Positions 1-8,367 of a stretch of 64,000 bases of DNA are shown piece by piece (within the stretch, counting starts at the first letter, position 1; each line of letters starts with the position of its first letter). Source of the stretch: Legionella cardiaca (GTDB taxonomy: Bacteria > Pseudomonadota > Gammaproteobacteria > Legionellales > Legionellaceae); contig NZ_CP119078.1 of the NCBI RefSeq assembly GCF_029026145.1, forward strand, positions 2,909,001 through 2,973,000. Direction: 5' to 3'. Below the pieces are notes generated by a model. The model ran no database searches and was not told where the DNA came from. It saw only the letters and a list, made by a program, of their open reading frames with translations. The position numbers and the translations under genes were made by a program.

Positions 1-1
1 A

Positions 2-229
2 TCTTTGTTAGGTTTTCCAGAAGAATTAGCAGAGAAAACTAAAGCCGTTTCCAAGGTCTTTGGTGTTACGCGACATTTAGCCAATGCTATGATTTTTGGT
101 CATTTGCTGCCATCGCCAGAGCAGTTGGATAAAATAGCAGAGGTATTAGAAGTTTGTCCTCAGTGGTTGGGTGGGGCAACTGATAGAAAAAAAGCTTATC
201 CAGGACGAGAAACTATAGAAAGCGTGTAG
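2..229 (+). CDS. XRE-type helix-turn-helix protein, 5' end outside window
   Basis: The reading frame is open from the window edge to a TAG at 227-229, so the true start lies upstream. The visible 75 residues resemble the second half of an XRE/Cro-type DNA-binding domain: GVTRHLANAMIFGHLLPS fits the recognition-helix pattern, and it is followed by SPEQLDKIAEVL and a CPQWLGG turn, like the usual LPSPEKLLKIAEVLGVSPEWL. The short charged tail has no effector domain. It is probably a small transcriptional repressor. Its position just upstream of a perfect DNA palindrome (269-295) suggests that site as a possible operator, but this is inference. Confidence 0.6.
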   Translation, partial: SLLGFPEELAEKTKAVSKVFGVTRHLANAMIFGHLLPSPEQLDKIAEVLEVCPQWLGGATDRKKAYPGRETIESV

Positions 230-248
230 TCTTTTGTAGTAATTAAGC

Positions 249-254
249 TATAAT
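249..254 (+). promoter_or_regulatory. TATAAT -10 element upstream of the RMD1-like gene
   Basis: A perfect TATAAT lies 20 bases after the preceding stop codon and about 70 bases before the next ATG. No good -35 hexamer is visible at the usual distance, so the promoter may depend on an activator or on the adjacent palindrome. Confidence 0.4.
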
Positions 255-268
255 ACTCATGATAGAAT

Positions 269-295
269 ACTCGTGATATTTGAAATATCACGAGT
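269..295. promoter_or_regulatory. Perfect 13-bp inverted repeat (operator or 5'-UTR hairpin)
   Basis: ACTCGTGATATTT at 269-281 is mirrored exactly by AAATATCACGAGT at 283-295 around a single central G. It lies just downstream of a TATAAT box and 30 bases before the ATG at 326. No T-run follows, so it does not look like an intrinsic terminator. A dimeric-regulator site or a leader hairpin fits better. Confidence 0.55.
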
Positions 296-325
296 GGCAA
301 TAAAAATTATCAAAGGTCATGAATC

Positions 326-1132
326 ATGGAATGCTTAAGTTATTGCATTGCCAGCTCAATAGATTTAACACGTCTAGATACACATTTTAAAAATACTTTA
401 ATTGGCTACAGCTCTGTTCGCTCACGTGACGTATTAAAGCTAAGTCATTGTGACGCAAGTAATACTTTAGTTTTCGTTTTTAAAAACGGAACTGTCGTAT
501 CCTGGGGAGTGAAGCGACATCAAATTGGTACCTATCTCGATATCATTCGACCTTTTGGTGATAAGCTTGTCACCTTTTTGGTTCGCGATGAGTTTAGTTA
601 TCAACTTGGAGACAAAACGGCTATTGAACCTCATGATTTTTTTGATGTCGATTGTCTAACCATTGACGCGGATAGCGATGAATTAAAGCTAAGTTTGTCT
701 TATGGTTTTTCGCAGTCAGCAAAACTACAGTATTTTGAAACAATCATTGAGGCGCTGATTGAAAAATATAATCCAATGATTCAAAGTCTCTCCAGCAAAG
801 GAGAAATGCCTGTTACTCGTAATCAAATCCGGCAAGTCATTGGCGAAATTTTAGGTGCAAAAAGTGAAATGAACTTAATCAGTAACTTTTTGTATCATCC
901 CAAATATTTTTGGCAGCACCCAACACTTGAAGAATATTATACGATGATGGAACGTTATTTACATATTCAACGTCGAGTTAACGCCATTAATCATCGTTTA
1001 GACACGCTTAATGAAATCTTTGATATGTTTAATAGTTATCTGGAAACCCGACACTCACATAGCCTGGAAATTATTATTATTGTATTAATCGCCATAGAAA
1101 TTATTATGGCTTTACTCAATATTCATTTTTAG
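326..1132 (+). CDS. RMD1/YagE family (DUF155) protein with C-terminal membrane anchor
   Basis: This is a 268-residue protein of the RMD1/Sif2 family, known from yeast mitochondrial and other eukaryotic membrane proteins and from scattered bacteria. Family traits visible: an N-terminal mixed alpha/beta part with VFVFKNGTVVSWGV near residues 49-62, the middle SYGFSQSAKLQYFE, a helical part with YLHIQRRVNAINHRLDTLNE, and a single C-terminal hydrophobic helix of about 20 residues (EIIIIVLIAIEIIMALLNIH). The molecular function of the bacterial members is not established. The length is normal for the family. The gene stands alone behind its own TATAAT box and a palindrome. Confidence 0.8.
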   Translation: MECLSYCIASSIDLTRLDTHFKNTLIGYSSVRSRDVLKLSHCDASNTLVFVFKNGTVVSWGVKRHQIGTYLDIIRPFGDKLVTFLVRDEFSYQLGDKTAIEPHDFFDVDCLTIDADSDELKLSLSYGFSQSAKLQYFETIIEALIEKYNPMIQSLSSKGEMPVTRNQIRQVIGEILGAKSEMNLISNFLYHPKYFWQHPTLEEYYTMMERYLHIQRRVNAINHRLDTLNEIFDMFNSYLETRHSHSLEIIIIVLIAIEIIMALLNIHF

Positions 1133-1207
1133 TAAACTTTGTTTAGCTAGGTAGGTATCCCCTAGCTTCCAAAGCTTCGCTACCCGCTAAATAAACTATT
1201 AGCCTCA

Positions 1208-1352
1208 AAAAAACACCGTCATTCTGAGCGTAGCGAGGAATATCCTGCGTTTACCAATGATCTTTGTTAATGTCTTGATTAAATCCCATGGAGTTTGGCA
1301 TTGTGCCAGTTGTAGAAGATTCCTCGCTACGCTCAGAATGACGATGTTTTTC
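1208..1352. repeat. Long inverted repeat, dispersed palindromic element type
   Basis: The 25-base arm at 1217-1241 (beginning CGTCATTCTGAGCGTAGCGA) is exactly reverse-complementary to 1319-1343, and the match extends about 8 bases outward with one mismatch. The spacer is 77 bases. The arm core resembles the CATTCTGAGCG-type palindromic repeats scattered through intergenic regions of many intracellular and environmental bacteria. It makes up much of the 364-base gap at 1133-1496, which otherwise shows no gene. Confidence 0.75.
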
Positions 1353-1496
1353 GAATAAGTTATTTCTCAGAATAGCAGTTTATTTTTTCTCAATGAATAC
1401 TGTATTTTTTAATGGAATATCCCCTTACCAAAACGCTTCTATTTGCAAGTGGCCTTTAACTTTTGTAGTATCAACTTTTACCCGTGAACAACGCCT

Positions 1497-2777
1497 ATGA
1501 ACCGCTTACATGCCCGTTTTTTAAGTCAATCTTCTTTAAAAACGGAGATTTTGGCCGGTATAACTACTTTTTTAACAATGGCTTATATTGCCTTTGTTAA
1601 TCCTAGTATCTTACATGATGCAGGAATGGAACCTGGTGCAGTATTTACTGCCACCTGCCTAGTAACTGCTTTTGCTTGCGCATTTACAGGCGTTTTCGCG
1701 AATACCCCCATTGGTGTAGCGCCTGGGATGGCACTAAATATTTATTTTACCTATGGTGTAGTGCAAGGGATGGGCATTGATTGGCAACATGCCTTGGCAA
1801 TGGTTTTTATTTCGGGCATTCTTTTTTTATTACTCAGTGTTACGCGTTTAAGACGATTACTAATTGAGTCCATGCCACACAACTTGCAAATCGGTATTCT
1901 TATTGGGATTAGTTTATTGATTGCGTTAATTGCCTTACGAACTAATCAACTTATTGTGAGTAATCCACACACCCTAATGAGCCTTGGCAATTTAACTTCA
2001 TTGCCAAGCGGCTTATTTATCCTCGGTTTTTTATTGATTTTAATTTTAGATTATTACCGCATTCCTGCAGCCATTATCATCGGAATTTTAACTATCAGTA
2101 TTTTTAGTCTTTTGCTTGGTTTAACTCCTTGGCGGGGATTAATTGCGCTACCGCCACCAATAGAAGCTACATTTTTGCAGCTCGATTTTTCTGGACTTAG
2201 CAGTATCTCCGCCCTCAAAGCTATTTTTACTTTTTTTCTCATCGCCGTGTTTGATGCTACAGGTACGTTGATTGGTTTACTCAATCAATCTATTTTTAAA
2301 GCTCAAGAAGATTACCAGCAACGCTTAAGCAAAAGCCTTACTGCCGATGCCGCAGCCTCAACACTTGCTGGATTGTTAGGTTCTGCCAGTACCTCTCCTT
2401 ATATTGAATCAGCTGCGGGAATTGAAGCAGGTGGACGTAGTGGCTTGACCGCATTAATCATTGCAGTTGGCTTTCTTTTAATGTTATTTTTCTTTCCTCT
2501 GGCTCAAATGATCCCTGGTTATGCAGTGGGACCGGCACTCTTATACGTTGCTTGCTGCATGATGAAACATCTAGTGGATTTGCAATTAACTGACTTCACA
2601 GAAACTGCCCCTTGCATGATAACCATTATGATGATTCCCTTTACATCTTCAATTGCTGATGGTATCGGTGCTGGGATTATTCTTTATACATTGCTAAAGC
2701 TAATTACACGTCAGCAAATTAATCCATTATTATTTGTTTTAAGCTTACTATTTATAGTGTTTTTTTCTATCCATTAA
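1497..2777 (+). CDS. AzgA-type purine (adenine/guanine/hypoxanthine) permease
   Basis: This 426-residue polytopic inner-membrane protein has about 12 hydrophobic segments and belongs to the NCS2/AzgA group of purine:proton symporters. Diagnostic stretches are the N-terminal EILAGITTFLTMAYIAFVNP, the GVAPGMALNIYFTYGVV loop, FFLIAVFDATGTLIGL, and GSASTSPYIESAAGIEAGGR with SGLTAL following (GTS..T.YIESAAGV.EGGRTGLTA in AzgA and PbuG). It probably imports hypoxanthine, guanine or adenine for salvage. The start ATG at 1497 fits the family N-terminus. A weak hairpin with a T-run follows at 2798. Substrate choice among purines cannot be read from sequence. Confidence 0.88.
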   Translation: MNRLHARFLSQSSLKTEILAGITTFLTMAYIAFVNPSILHDAGMEPGAVFTATCLVTAFACAFTGVFANTPIGVAPGMALNIYFTYGVVQGMGIDWQHALAMVFISGILFLLLSVTRLRRLLIESMPHNLQIGILIGISLLIALIALRTNQLIVSNPHTLMSLGNLTSLPSGLFILGFLLILILDYYRIPAAIIIGILTISIFSLLLGLTPWRGLIALPPPIEATFLQLDFSGLSSISALKAIFTFFLIAVFDATGTLIGLLNQSIFKAQEDYQQRLSKSLTADAAASTLAGLLGSASTSPYIESAAGIEAGGRSGLTALIIAVGFLLMLFFFPLAQMIPGYAVGPALLYVACCMMKHLVDLQLTDFTETAPCMITIMMIPFTSSIADGIGAGIILYTLLKLITRQQINPLLFVLSLLFIVFFSIH

Positions 2778-2797
2778 TCTTTGTAAATATATTTAAT

Positions 2798-2815
2798 ATG
2801 ACGGGGTCATTTTTT
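2798..2815 (+). terminator. Weak intrinsic terminator after purine permease
   Basis: ATGAC, a GGG loop and GTCAT are followed by TTTTT. The stem is only 5 bp, so termination may be inefficient. Confidence 0.4.
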
Positions 2816-2869
2816 GCAAAATTTACGCTCAAACTATGCAATACTTATTTTATTTAAGAAGAAAAAATC

Positions 2870-3742
2870 ATGATTATTTGTAATAGCCAATTAGATGATG
2901 CGCAGTTACAAGCTGTTCTTGACCTGGCTGCACAATGCCGTGAACATGACGGTGGAACACCCACATTCTACAATCATCTACTCTTGCAAAAACGCCCTAC
3001 GGAGAATAATGTCCTTTATTTTCAAGAGGGACAGTTAATTGCTTTTTTAAGCGTTTACTTCTTTTACGAAGATGCTTGTGAAGTCAGTCTTATGGTTGCC
3101 CCTAAATACCGTCGTCAAGGAATTGCCAAACAGCTGCTCCATACGATTTTTCCTCTTTTAATCGCTAAGGAAATGGACAAACTAATTTTCTCCAGTCCTG
3201 CTGCTGTTAATGAGAGCTGGTTGACCAGGCTCGGATTTACTTACCGTAATAGCGAATACCATATGCAACGAAATAGCTATGAGCCCTTTCTCATGCCTAG
3301 TCAAAAATTAGATATACGCAAAGCGACTATTGATGATATACCCACTCTATGCAGTATCGACGCAGCCTGCTTTCCGGGCCAGCAGGAAAACATGACTATC
3401 CGCTTTAATATATTGTTCAATGATAGTAATTACACTTTATTAATCGCTTATTATAAAAAAGAAGTTGTCGGTAAAGCCCATATCCATTGGCAAGGCTCAA
3501 GGGTCATTTTTTCTGACATTGCTGTCTTGCCAAAATTTCAGAAACAAGGGTTGGGAGGTGAGCTGCTAACTTATTGTATCAACCATGCGTTAAGTGCTGG
3601 TAAAAATCATCTGGCACTCGATGTTGAAACGTCAAATCGCAATGCGCTTAGTCTTTATACTCGCCATGGTTTTAAAACAGTTAATATTAGCGATTATTGG
3701 ATGATCCCACTTCGAAATTTAGCCTATGATTGGGGCATCTAA
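2870..3742 (+). CDS. Tandem GNAT N-acetyltransferase
   Basis: A 290-residue protein with two GNAT (acetyl-CoA-dependent acyltransferase) modules. The first covers about residues 1-130, with its acetyl-CoA loop in VAPKYRRQGIAKQLL. The second covers about 140-285, with IAVLPKFQKQGLGGELL and the C-terminal LDVETSNRNALSLYTRHGFK, which is typical of motif B. Both modules keep the (Q/R)xxGxG/A-type pyrophosphate-binding pattern, so both may bind cofactor, although paired GNATs often keep one active module. The substrate is unknown. It has a GAAGAAAA-type ribosome site before ATG 2870 and no functional neighbours. Confidence 0.82.
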   Translation: MIICNSQLDDAQLQAVLDLAAQCREHDGGTPTFYNHLLLQKRPTENNVLYFQEGQLIAFLSVYFFYEDACEVSLMVAPKYRRQGIAKQLLHTIFPLLIAKEMDKLIFSSPAAVNESWLTRLGFTYRNSEYHMQRNSYEPFLMPSQKLDIRKATIDDIPTLCSIDAACFPGQQENMTIRFNILFNDSNYTLLIAYYKKEVVGKAHIHWQGSRVIFSDIAVLPKFQKQGLGGELLTYCINHALSAGKNHLALDVETSNRNALSLYTRHGFKTVNISDYWMIPLRNLAYDWGI

Positions 3743-3772
3743 TTATTTCTCAAACCATAGTTTTATGATTTT

Positions 3773-4111
3773 ATGAAAAAATTTTTTTATCATCCCTATG
3801 CTTTGCAATTTTATAGTTTAATTATTTTAGCAACGCTTGATAGACATTATTTTTTCTCACTTTGCTATCGCAGGGGAGGCGGAGTTCACACACAATTTGT
3901 TCCTTTTTATTTTAATTGGTCTTGTTTTAACCTCGCTTTGATTATTTTATCTTTTACCTGGCTATTGTTGTTAATTTTGAATAATTTTTTAACTTATCTT
4001 TATCGACTTTTCACTAATAAAAAACAACCGTCGCTTATTCTGCAAATTGTTATTCTTATGATATTAATCTGGTTATTACACCTGATTAAACCGTTTAGTC
4101 TTGTCGGCTAA
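3773..4111 (+). CDS. Small hypothetical membrane protein
   Basis: A 112-residue protein rich in Leu, Ile, Phe and Tyr, with three probable membrane segments: about residues 9-25, 50-72 (FNLALIILSFTWLLLLILNN) and 87-108 (LILQIVILMILIWLLHLIKP). The loops are short and basic. I recognise no domain. It follows the acetyltransferase by 30 bases on the same strand and may be co-transcribed. The start codon is supported only by the reading frame. Confidence 0.5.
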   Translation: MKKFFYHPYALQFYSLIILATLDRHYFFSLCYRRGGGVHTQFVPFYFNWSCFNLALIILSFTWLLLLILNNFLTYLYRLFTNKKQPSLILQIVILMILIWLLHLIKPFSLVG

Positions 4112-4197
4112 AGTTGACGAGAAAATTGTCACACATCAACTACACTTATAACTAATAGCAGTCCCTATTGCGAGCATTACTAGCCACGGATGATAGA

Positions 4198-4932
4198 ATG
4201 AAAACAATAAAAGCCTTGCTACTTTCATTACTTCTGTCGATCTATATCCTGCCGGCTCAGGCAGATCTTAAGGTTGGCACTGTATTTTTATACCCCCCAT
4301 TCGTTGTATCCTTAGATCAAGGCTTTGATATTGAATTTATGAGACTTCTTTGTCAAAGAATGAAGACCAATTGCTCTTTTACTCCCATGGATTTTAGTAA
4401 ATTATTCTCAGCTCTGGATAATGGGGAAATTGACCTTGCTATTGGTGGCATCGTTATATCGCCATTCCGCGAAAAATGGCACCTTTTTTCCTTGCCTTAT
4501 ATGTTAAGCCGCGGGCAATTTTTAGTATTACAGAGCAATAATGCAAACACTATTCAGGACCTGGAAAATCAAAAAATTGGTGTCATCAAGGGAGGGCAGG
4601 ATGGTAATGTGTATGTAAATTATCTAAACAACAACTACCCCGGTATTTTCCAATCAGTTGAGTTTGATGATATTGAAGATCTTATTACAGCCCTCAGTAG
4701 TAAAGCCATCGGCGCTGCTTTTATTCACGAATCCACGGCTCTTTATTGGGAACAAAATGGCGGTAATCAGTTTAGGGTGCTTGGCCAGCCTTCTATTGTT
4801 GGTGATGGTATGGGTATCATGACTTCTTTACAAAATGGGGCATTAATTCAACAGATTAATCAGCAGATTCAGGCAACTGAACAAGACGGCTCTTATTTGG
4901 CAATCTACACTACCTATTTTGGCGGGTTGTAA
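4198..4932 (+). CDS. Periplasmic amino-acid-binding protein (SBP family 3)
   Basis: The 244-residue product from ATG 4198 begins with a cleavable signal peptide (MKTIKALLLSLLLSIYILPAQA, cut before DLKVG). The mature part is a family-3 solute-binding fold: KVGTVFLYPPFV, then GFDIEFMRLLCQRM, DGEIDLAIGGI-like NGEIDLAIGGIVISPFREK, and LENQKIGVIKGGQDG. These features resemble arginine/polar amino-acid binding proteins such as ArtJ. An upstream in-frame TTG at 4168 is rejected because it would bury the signal peptide. No permease or ATPase gene is adjacent, so its ABC partner, if any, is elsewhere. The ligand is not determinable here. Confidence 0.8.
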   Translation: MKTIKALLLSLLLSIYILPAQADLKVGTVFLYPPFVVSLDQGFDIEFMRLLCQRMKTNCSFTPMDFSKLFSALDNGEIDLAIGGIVISPFREKWHLFSLPYMLSRGQFLVLQSNNANTIQDLENQKIGVIKGGQDGNVYVNYLNNNYPGIFQSVEFDDIEDLITALSSKAIGAAFIHESTALYWEQNGGNQFRVLGQPSIVGDGMGIMTSLQNGALIQQINQQIQATEQDGSYLAIYTTYFGGL

Positions 4933-4962
4933 TCATCTTCCCTGCAAAAAATGCGACCCATT

Positions 4963-4979
4963 CTTAATACTATCTTAAT
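4963..4979 (+). promoter_or_regulatory. PmrA box (tandem CTTAAT half-sites)
   Basis: CTTAAT at 4963-4968 and CTTAAT at 4974-4979 are direct repeats exactly 11 bases apart, the arrangement bound by PmrA in enteric bacteria and close to the published Legionella element cTTAATatT. A TATTAT -10 candidate follows at 4990-4995, and the ATG of the effector-like gene is at 5027. This predicts control by the PmrAB two-component system. Confidence 0.72.
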
Positions 4980-5026
4980 CTTTGTTCATTATTATATCAT
5001 TTCAATTATTTTTTTGAGTTCTAGCC

Positions 5027-8000
5027 ATGCCAATCTATCAAGGAAAACAGTTAACTAAAGTCGGCGATAAAACCGGTGGCAAAACAAAGGGTGATATTAA
5101 CGGCTTCTACACCACGGAAACCGGCGAGAAATTCTTTATTAAACAACCCAAAGGGGCTGAGAAAAAAGAAATATTCACCGAATTATTTGCCGGTCTTTTA
5201 TTAAAGGAATTTAAGCAACGCATTATAGAACCTCTCATTGCGGCAGAAGTTTTTCCCAAAGGCTATGCTGACTCACTCATTTTTGCCGACCTCATCCAAC
5301 TGGAAGATGGTTCTTATGCCTTAATTCAACCGTTCGTTTCTTTCGTTGAATTATTTCGCTTGATTGGTACTGGTTATAAAGATGGTTCTGATCGCGATCC
5401 ATTTTTTGAAATGTTAAACGGCCCTTCAGCCTATCCTCTTCTTACGCAGGGCGGCCAATATTTTGGTCTATCCATCTCCTTGATGTTCTCTCTGTGGTTT
5501 GGTGCTTACAGCGTGCACAGTGGTAACATGGTGTATTTAACACCTGCAAATGCTCATCCTTTAGAGAAGTCTATCAAACAATTTGCCCGTATTGATTGGG
5601 GGGATGCTTTCCGACATTTCGCATCACCTGAAAACAATAAAGACATTCTGTCCCCTGCCGAGTATGACGGATTTTTGAATTTCAAAAAATTTACGAAAGG
5701 CTATATTGAGAATTATCGTAATATCATGGGTCTTTTCACGGCAATAGCTGGGAAGGGAAAAGACATCCAAAAGAAAATGCAAGAACTCGCCCCTGAAGGC
5801 AAAACAGCTATCCTGTTACTTGAGATGGTTAACAGTGCCCTTAGCCAGATACCAAGTGACTTATTGGATGATGAAACCAAAAAAGAGCTGGCCACTTATC
5901 TTGATATTCCTGAGTTTGCTACGGTTACTTTTGGAGCGGAGGGTAATTATGCCGCTGTTGCTAACAAATTTACCCAAACTCTCGATTCCAGATTAAGCAA
6001 AATTACTGAACTAAAAGAACGATATACTCCCAAAGCAGATGACACTCTCTTTCAAAGTACTTTTCAAACCAAGGCAGAAGTGCTGTCCATAAGCGAAGAT
6101 GTTGCTTTTCCTGATGTGATTACATTCTTGGACGAGAAAACAATCTGGACAAATCCCCGTTTACTTGATTTTAGTAAATTGGACTTAAAGCAATTAGCTA
6201 GTCAATTTAATCGCCACCTGGATCTTATCGCTCACCAGACGGAGGTAAATAATTTTTGGGCGCATCAGGAAAAAAGCAATCATAACCAATTGGTGCCTTT
6301 CTATAAGGGAAATACAGAGCTACAAAATGGACATGCCTTTGTCCCTCAATATCGCGAAGGCACCATCTTGCGTCGCTTATTTACTCTAAACCTTGACAAA
6401 ACGGGAGCTTATCGTTTTACCCCTTATGAAAGTGCTGTGTCCGAATACCGAAAACAGAATAATGTACCGTCTCTATGGACAGCGGTAGAAGAAGTTTCAA
6501 CTGCAGGCAGCGCAATTATTGGTCACATTCGCTCAATTCAAAAATTACAAACTTCTACAGAATTCAAAGAAACGGACCTTGCGCAAGAAATGGTGCATGC
6601 AGTAGCAGGTTTGCGAGATGCAATTGCTAAATTTAACGAATATAGTATAAATCTAGGCACTTTTTTCGAACGCTCATTGCCAGGCTCGCCTTTGACTTTT
6701 GAAAGTAATTTCTTCTATGCCATTAGTGAGCAAGAATTAGCAGAGATGAACGGAGCGCAGCTGGCTACGATTTGCCTGGAAGAATTAAACGATGTTGAAC
6801 CTAGTGCTTTGCTATTTCGCATCATTAAAAATACTTCCCAGTGGGAGCTTATGGAAAAGGCTTTTACACAGCAAGAGAACGTGTTCCTTGCACGGGTAGA
6901 TAATGCCAAAGACAAAATCGGGGAATTGCGGGAATTACGCGCTAATGTTATAGAGTTTTTTGCTAAGGAATTAGAATTTCAAGGCACTGATTCGACAAAT
7001 ATTGCTGCCAAAGAAATAGCTTTCAAAGCAATGCAAGAGGTAGCGAGTAAATTCAGCCGCAAGTTTTCGGCAATCAGCGACAGTGTAGCTGAAGCAGAAT
7101 TAGAGCTAAGTAAATTAAAAACGCTCGATAATAATTACAAATCCAAGAAGATTCTATTTGAAGAATCTGGCGACAAAATTACTGCATTTTCGTCTTTGGC
7201 AGAAGCTTATCAAGCACTCCCTCTTTCTTTGAAAACAGCTTATGTGCCTGAATATCACGACGCAATAGAACGCGTCTGGTTGTGTCATATCGCGAGATTC
7301 GATAGTGTAGTTACCGAGCTAAGCGCAGAAAAACTTGAAGATAAAATACAAGAATTTACAGCAATGCAAGACTTCTTTACTAAATTCCCTGAAGTTTTTG
7401 CAACAAAATATCAAGAAGCATTTGATCAAAGAAAGAAGATTCATGTGTTTTATCAAGGGATTAATAGTTATATCAAATTACCAACTTTAGCTAAAAAAGT
7501 TGAGGGGTATGCAAAACTAACAAGTGCCGCTAAAGACATACAAGATAATGTCTCTATGCGAGATCTTCATCTTGAAATTCTAAAGAGTCATCAAGTCTTA
7601 GCCCAGATTGCTGTTAATGAGCTTTTGCCTGGTGATACGACAATGGCTGAAGTCAATCAAGCATTAAATAAATTAGACGCACTTTTACCAGCTACAATCG
7701 AGGCATCAACTCGAGAAACCTTCATGGAAAATGCTATAAACGATAAAATTCTCTGGGGTGCTCTTGCAGAAACCAAGAAAAGCGCTCTTTCTGCTGAGGT
7801 GATAGCTGACATGCTGGAGTTAAAAAAGTTTCGCGATGCTAAACAAGCTCTTAATCACGATAAGGGTTTTGGTGAAGACTACTCTACCTCAGTCGATAAC
7901 TTCTATCAGCAAGCATTAACGATTCGTTTATCTGATGCCCCCATTAAAGAGCAGGCAGGCGCCATCGTTAATGCCGCAGAAAAGGAATTTAGACCTCGTC

Positions 8001-8218
8001 ATAGCACGCGTCGTTTAATAGCAGACGTTCTCATGATGATTAGTGTGTTGTTTGCAGGTTTAGGACTTTTTATTGGCGGCGCTCGCGTTCTTTCTGATAA
8101 AACTTTCTTTTTCAGCAGTATGCCTACTGATAGGAAAGCCGAACTGACAACCTGGGTGCAAAAATCAGACACTGAAGCTGACGATGCTCGAATTATCGTT
8201 GCACCGTCCGCAGCCTAA
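5027..8218 (+). CDS. Putative Dot/Icm effector with kinase-like N-terminal domain
   Basis: A 1063-residue protein without a signal peptide. The first 200 residues look like an atypical kinase: a lysine in FFIKQP (K39), an acidic helix with KKEIFTELFAGLLL (E52), a catalytic-loop-like SVHSGNMVY (H164, N167) and a metal-site-like ARIDWGDAF (D190). The order and spacing recall phosphoinositide kinases (DRHxxN, then IDFG), with the loop Asp replaced by Ser. Residues 200-980 are mostly helical, with probable coiled coils. A hydrophobic segment lies near 1005-1025 (DVLMMISVLFAGLGLFIGGA), followed by a polar, acidic tail compatible with Dot/Icm export. The PmrA box upstream supports an effector role. 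L. pneumophila LepB, which joins a PI4-kinase-like and a Rab-GAP region, is a comparable architecture, but homology is unproven. Confidence 0.62.
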   Translation: MPIYQGKQLTKVGDKTGGKTKGDINGFYTTETGEKFFIKQPKGAEKKEIFTELFAGLLLKEFKQRIIEPLIAAEVFPKGYADSLIFADLIQLEDGSYALIQPFVSFVELFRLIGTGYKDGSDRDPFFEMLNGPSAYPLLTQGGQYFGLSISLMFSLWFGAYSVHSGNMVYLTPANAHPLEKSIKQFARIDWGDAFRHFASPENNKDILSPAEYDGFLNFKKFTKGYIENYRNIMGLFTAIAGKGKDIQKKMQELAPEGKTAILLLEMVNSALSQIPSDLLDDETKKELATYLDIPEFATVTFGAEGNYAAVANKFTQTLDSRLSKITELKERYTPKADDTLFQSTFQTKAEVLSISEDVAFPDVITFLDEKTIWTNPRLLDFSKLDLKQLASQFNRHLDLIAHQTEVNNFWAHQEKSNHNQLVPFYKGNTELQNGHAFVPQYREGTILRRLFTLNLDKTGAYRFTPYESAVSEYRKQNNVPSLWTAVEEVSTAGSAIIGHIRSIQKLQTSTEFKETDLAQEMVHAVAGLRDAIAKFNEYSINLGTFFERSLPGSPLTFESNFFYAISEQELAEMNGAQLATICLEELNDVEPSALLFRIIKNTSQWELMEKAFTQQENVFLARVDNAKDKIGELRELRANVIEFFAKELEFQGTDSTNIAAKEIAFKAMQEVASKFSRKFSAISDSVAEAELELSKLKTLDNNYKSKKILFEESGDKITAFSSLAEAYQALPLSLKTAYVPEYHDAIERVWLCHIARFDSVVTELSAEKLEDKIQEFTAMQDFFTKFPEVFATKYQEAFDQRKKIHVFYQGINSYIKLPTLAKKVEGYAKLTSAAKDIQDNVSMRDLHLEILKSHQVLAQIAVNELLPGDTTMAEVNQALNKLDALLPATIEASTRETFMENAINDKILWGALAETKKSALSAEVIADMLELKKFRDAKQALNHDKGFGEDYSTSVDNFYQQALTIRLSDAPIKEQAGAIVNAAEKEFRPRHSTRRLIADVLMMISVLFAGLGLFIGGARVLSDKTFFFSSMPTDRKAELTTWVQKSDTEADDARIIVAPSAA

Positions 8219-8236
8219 GACAATAATTAACTTAAG

Positions 8237-8262
8237 AAGGGGCGATAGTGCCCCTTTCTTTT
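8237..8262 (+). terminator. Intrinsic terminator after the 1063-residue gene
   Basis: AAGGGGC at 8237-8243 pairs with GCCCCTT at 8250-8256, with a 6-base loop and a following CTTTTTCT. It sits 18 bases after the stop codon. Confidence 0.82.
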
Positions 8263-8367
8263 TCTGTAATGTCAACAGTTGCGCTGTTTCTTGCAATCAT
8301 GTTAGCTTAACCAATCCCATCATTAACCGCTGACAGGTTTCCCAGCATTTGTTAGGCCCCATTGATT

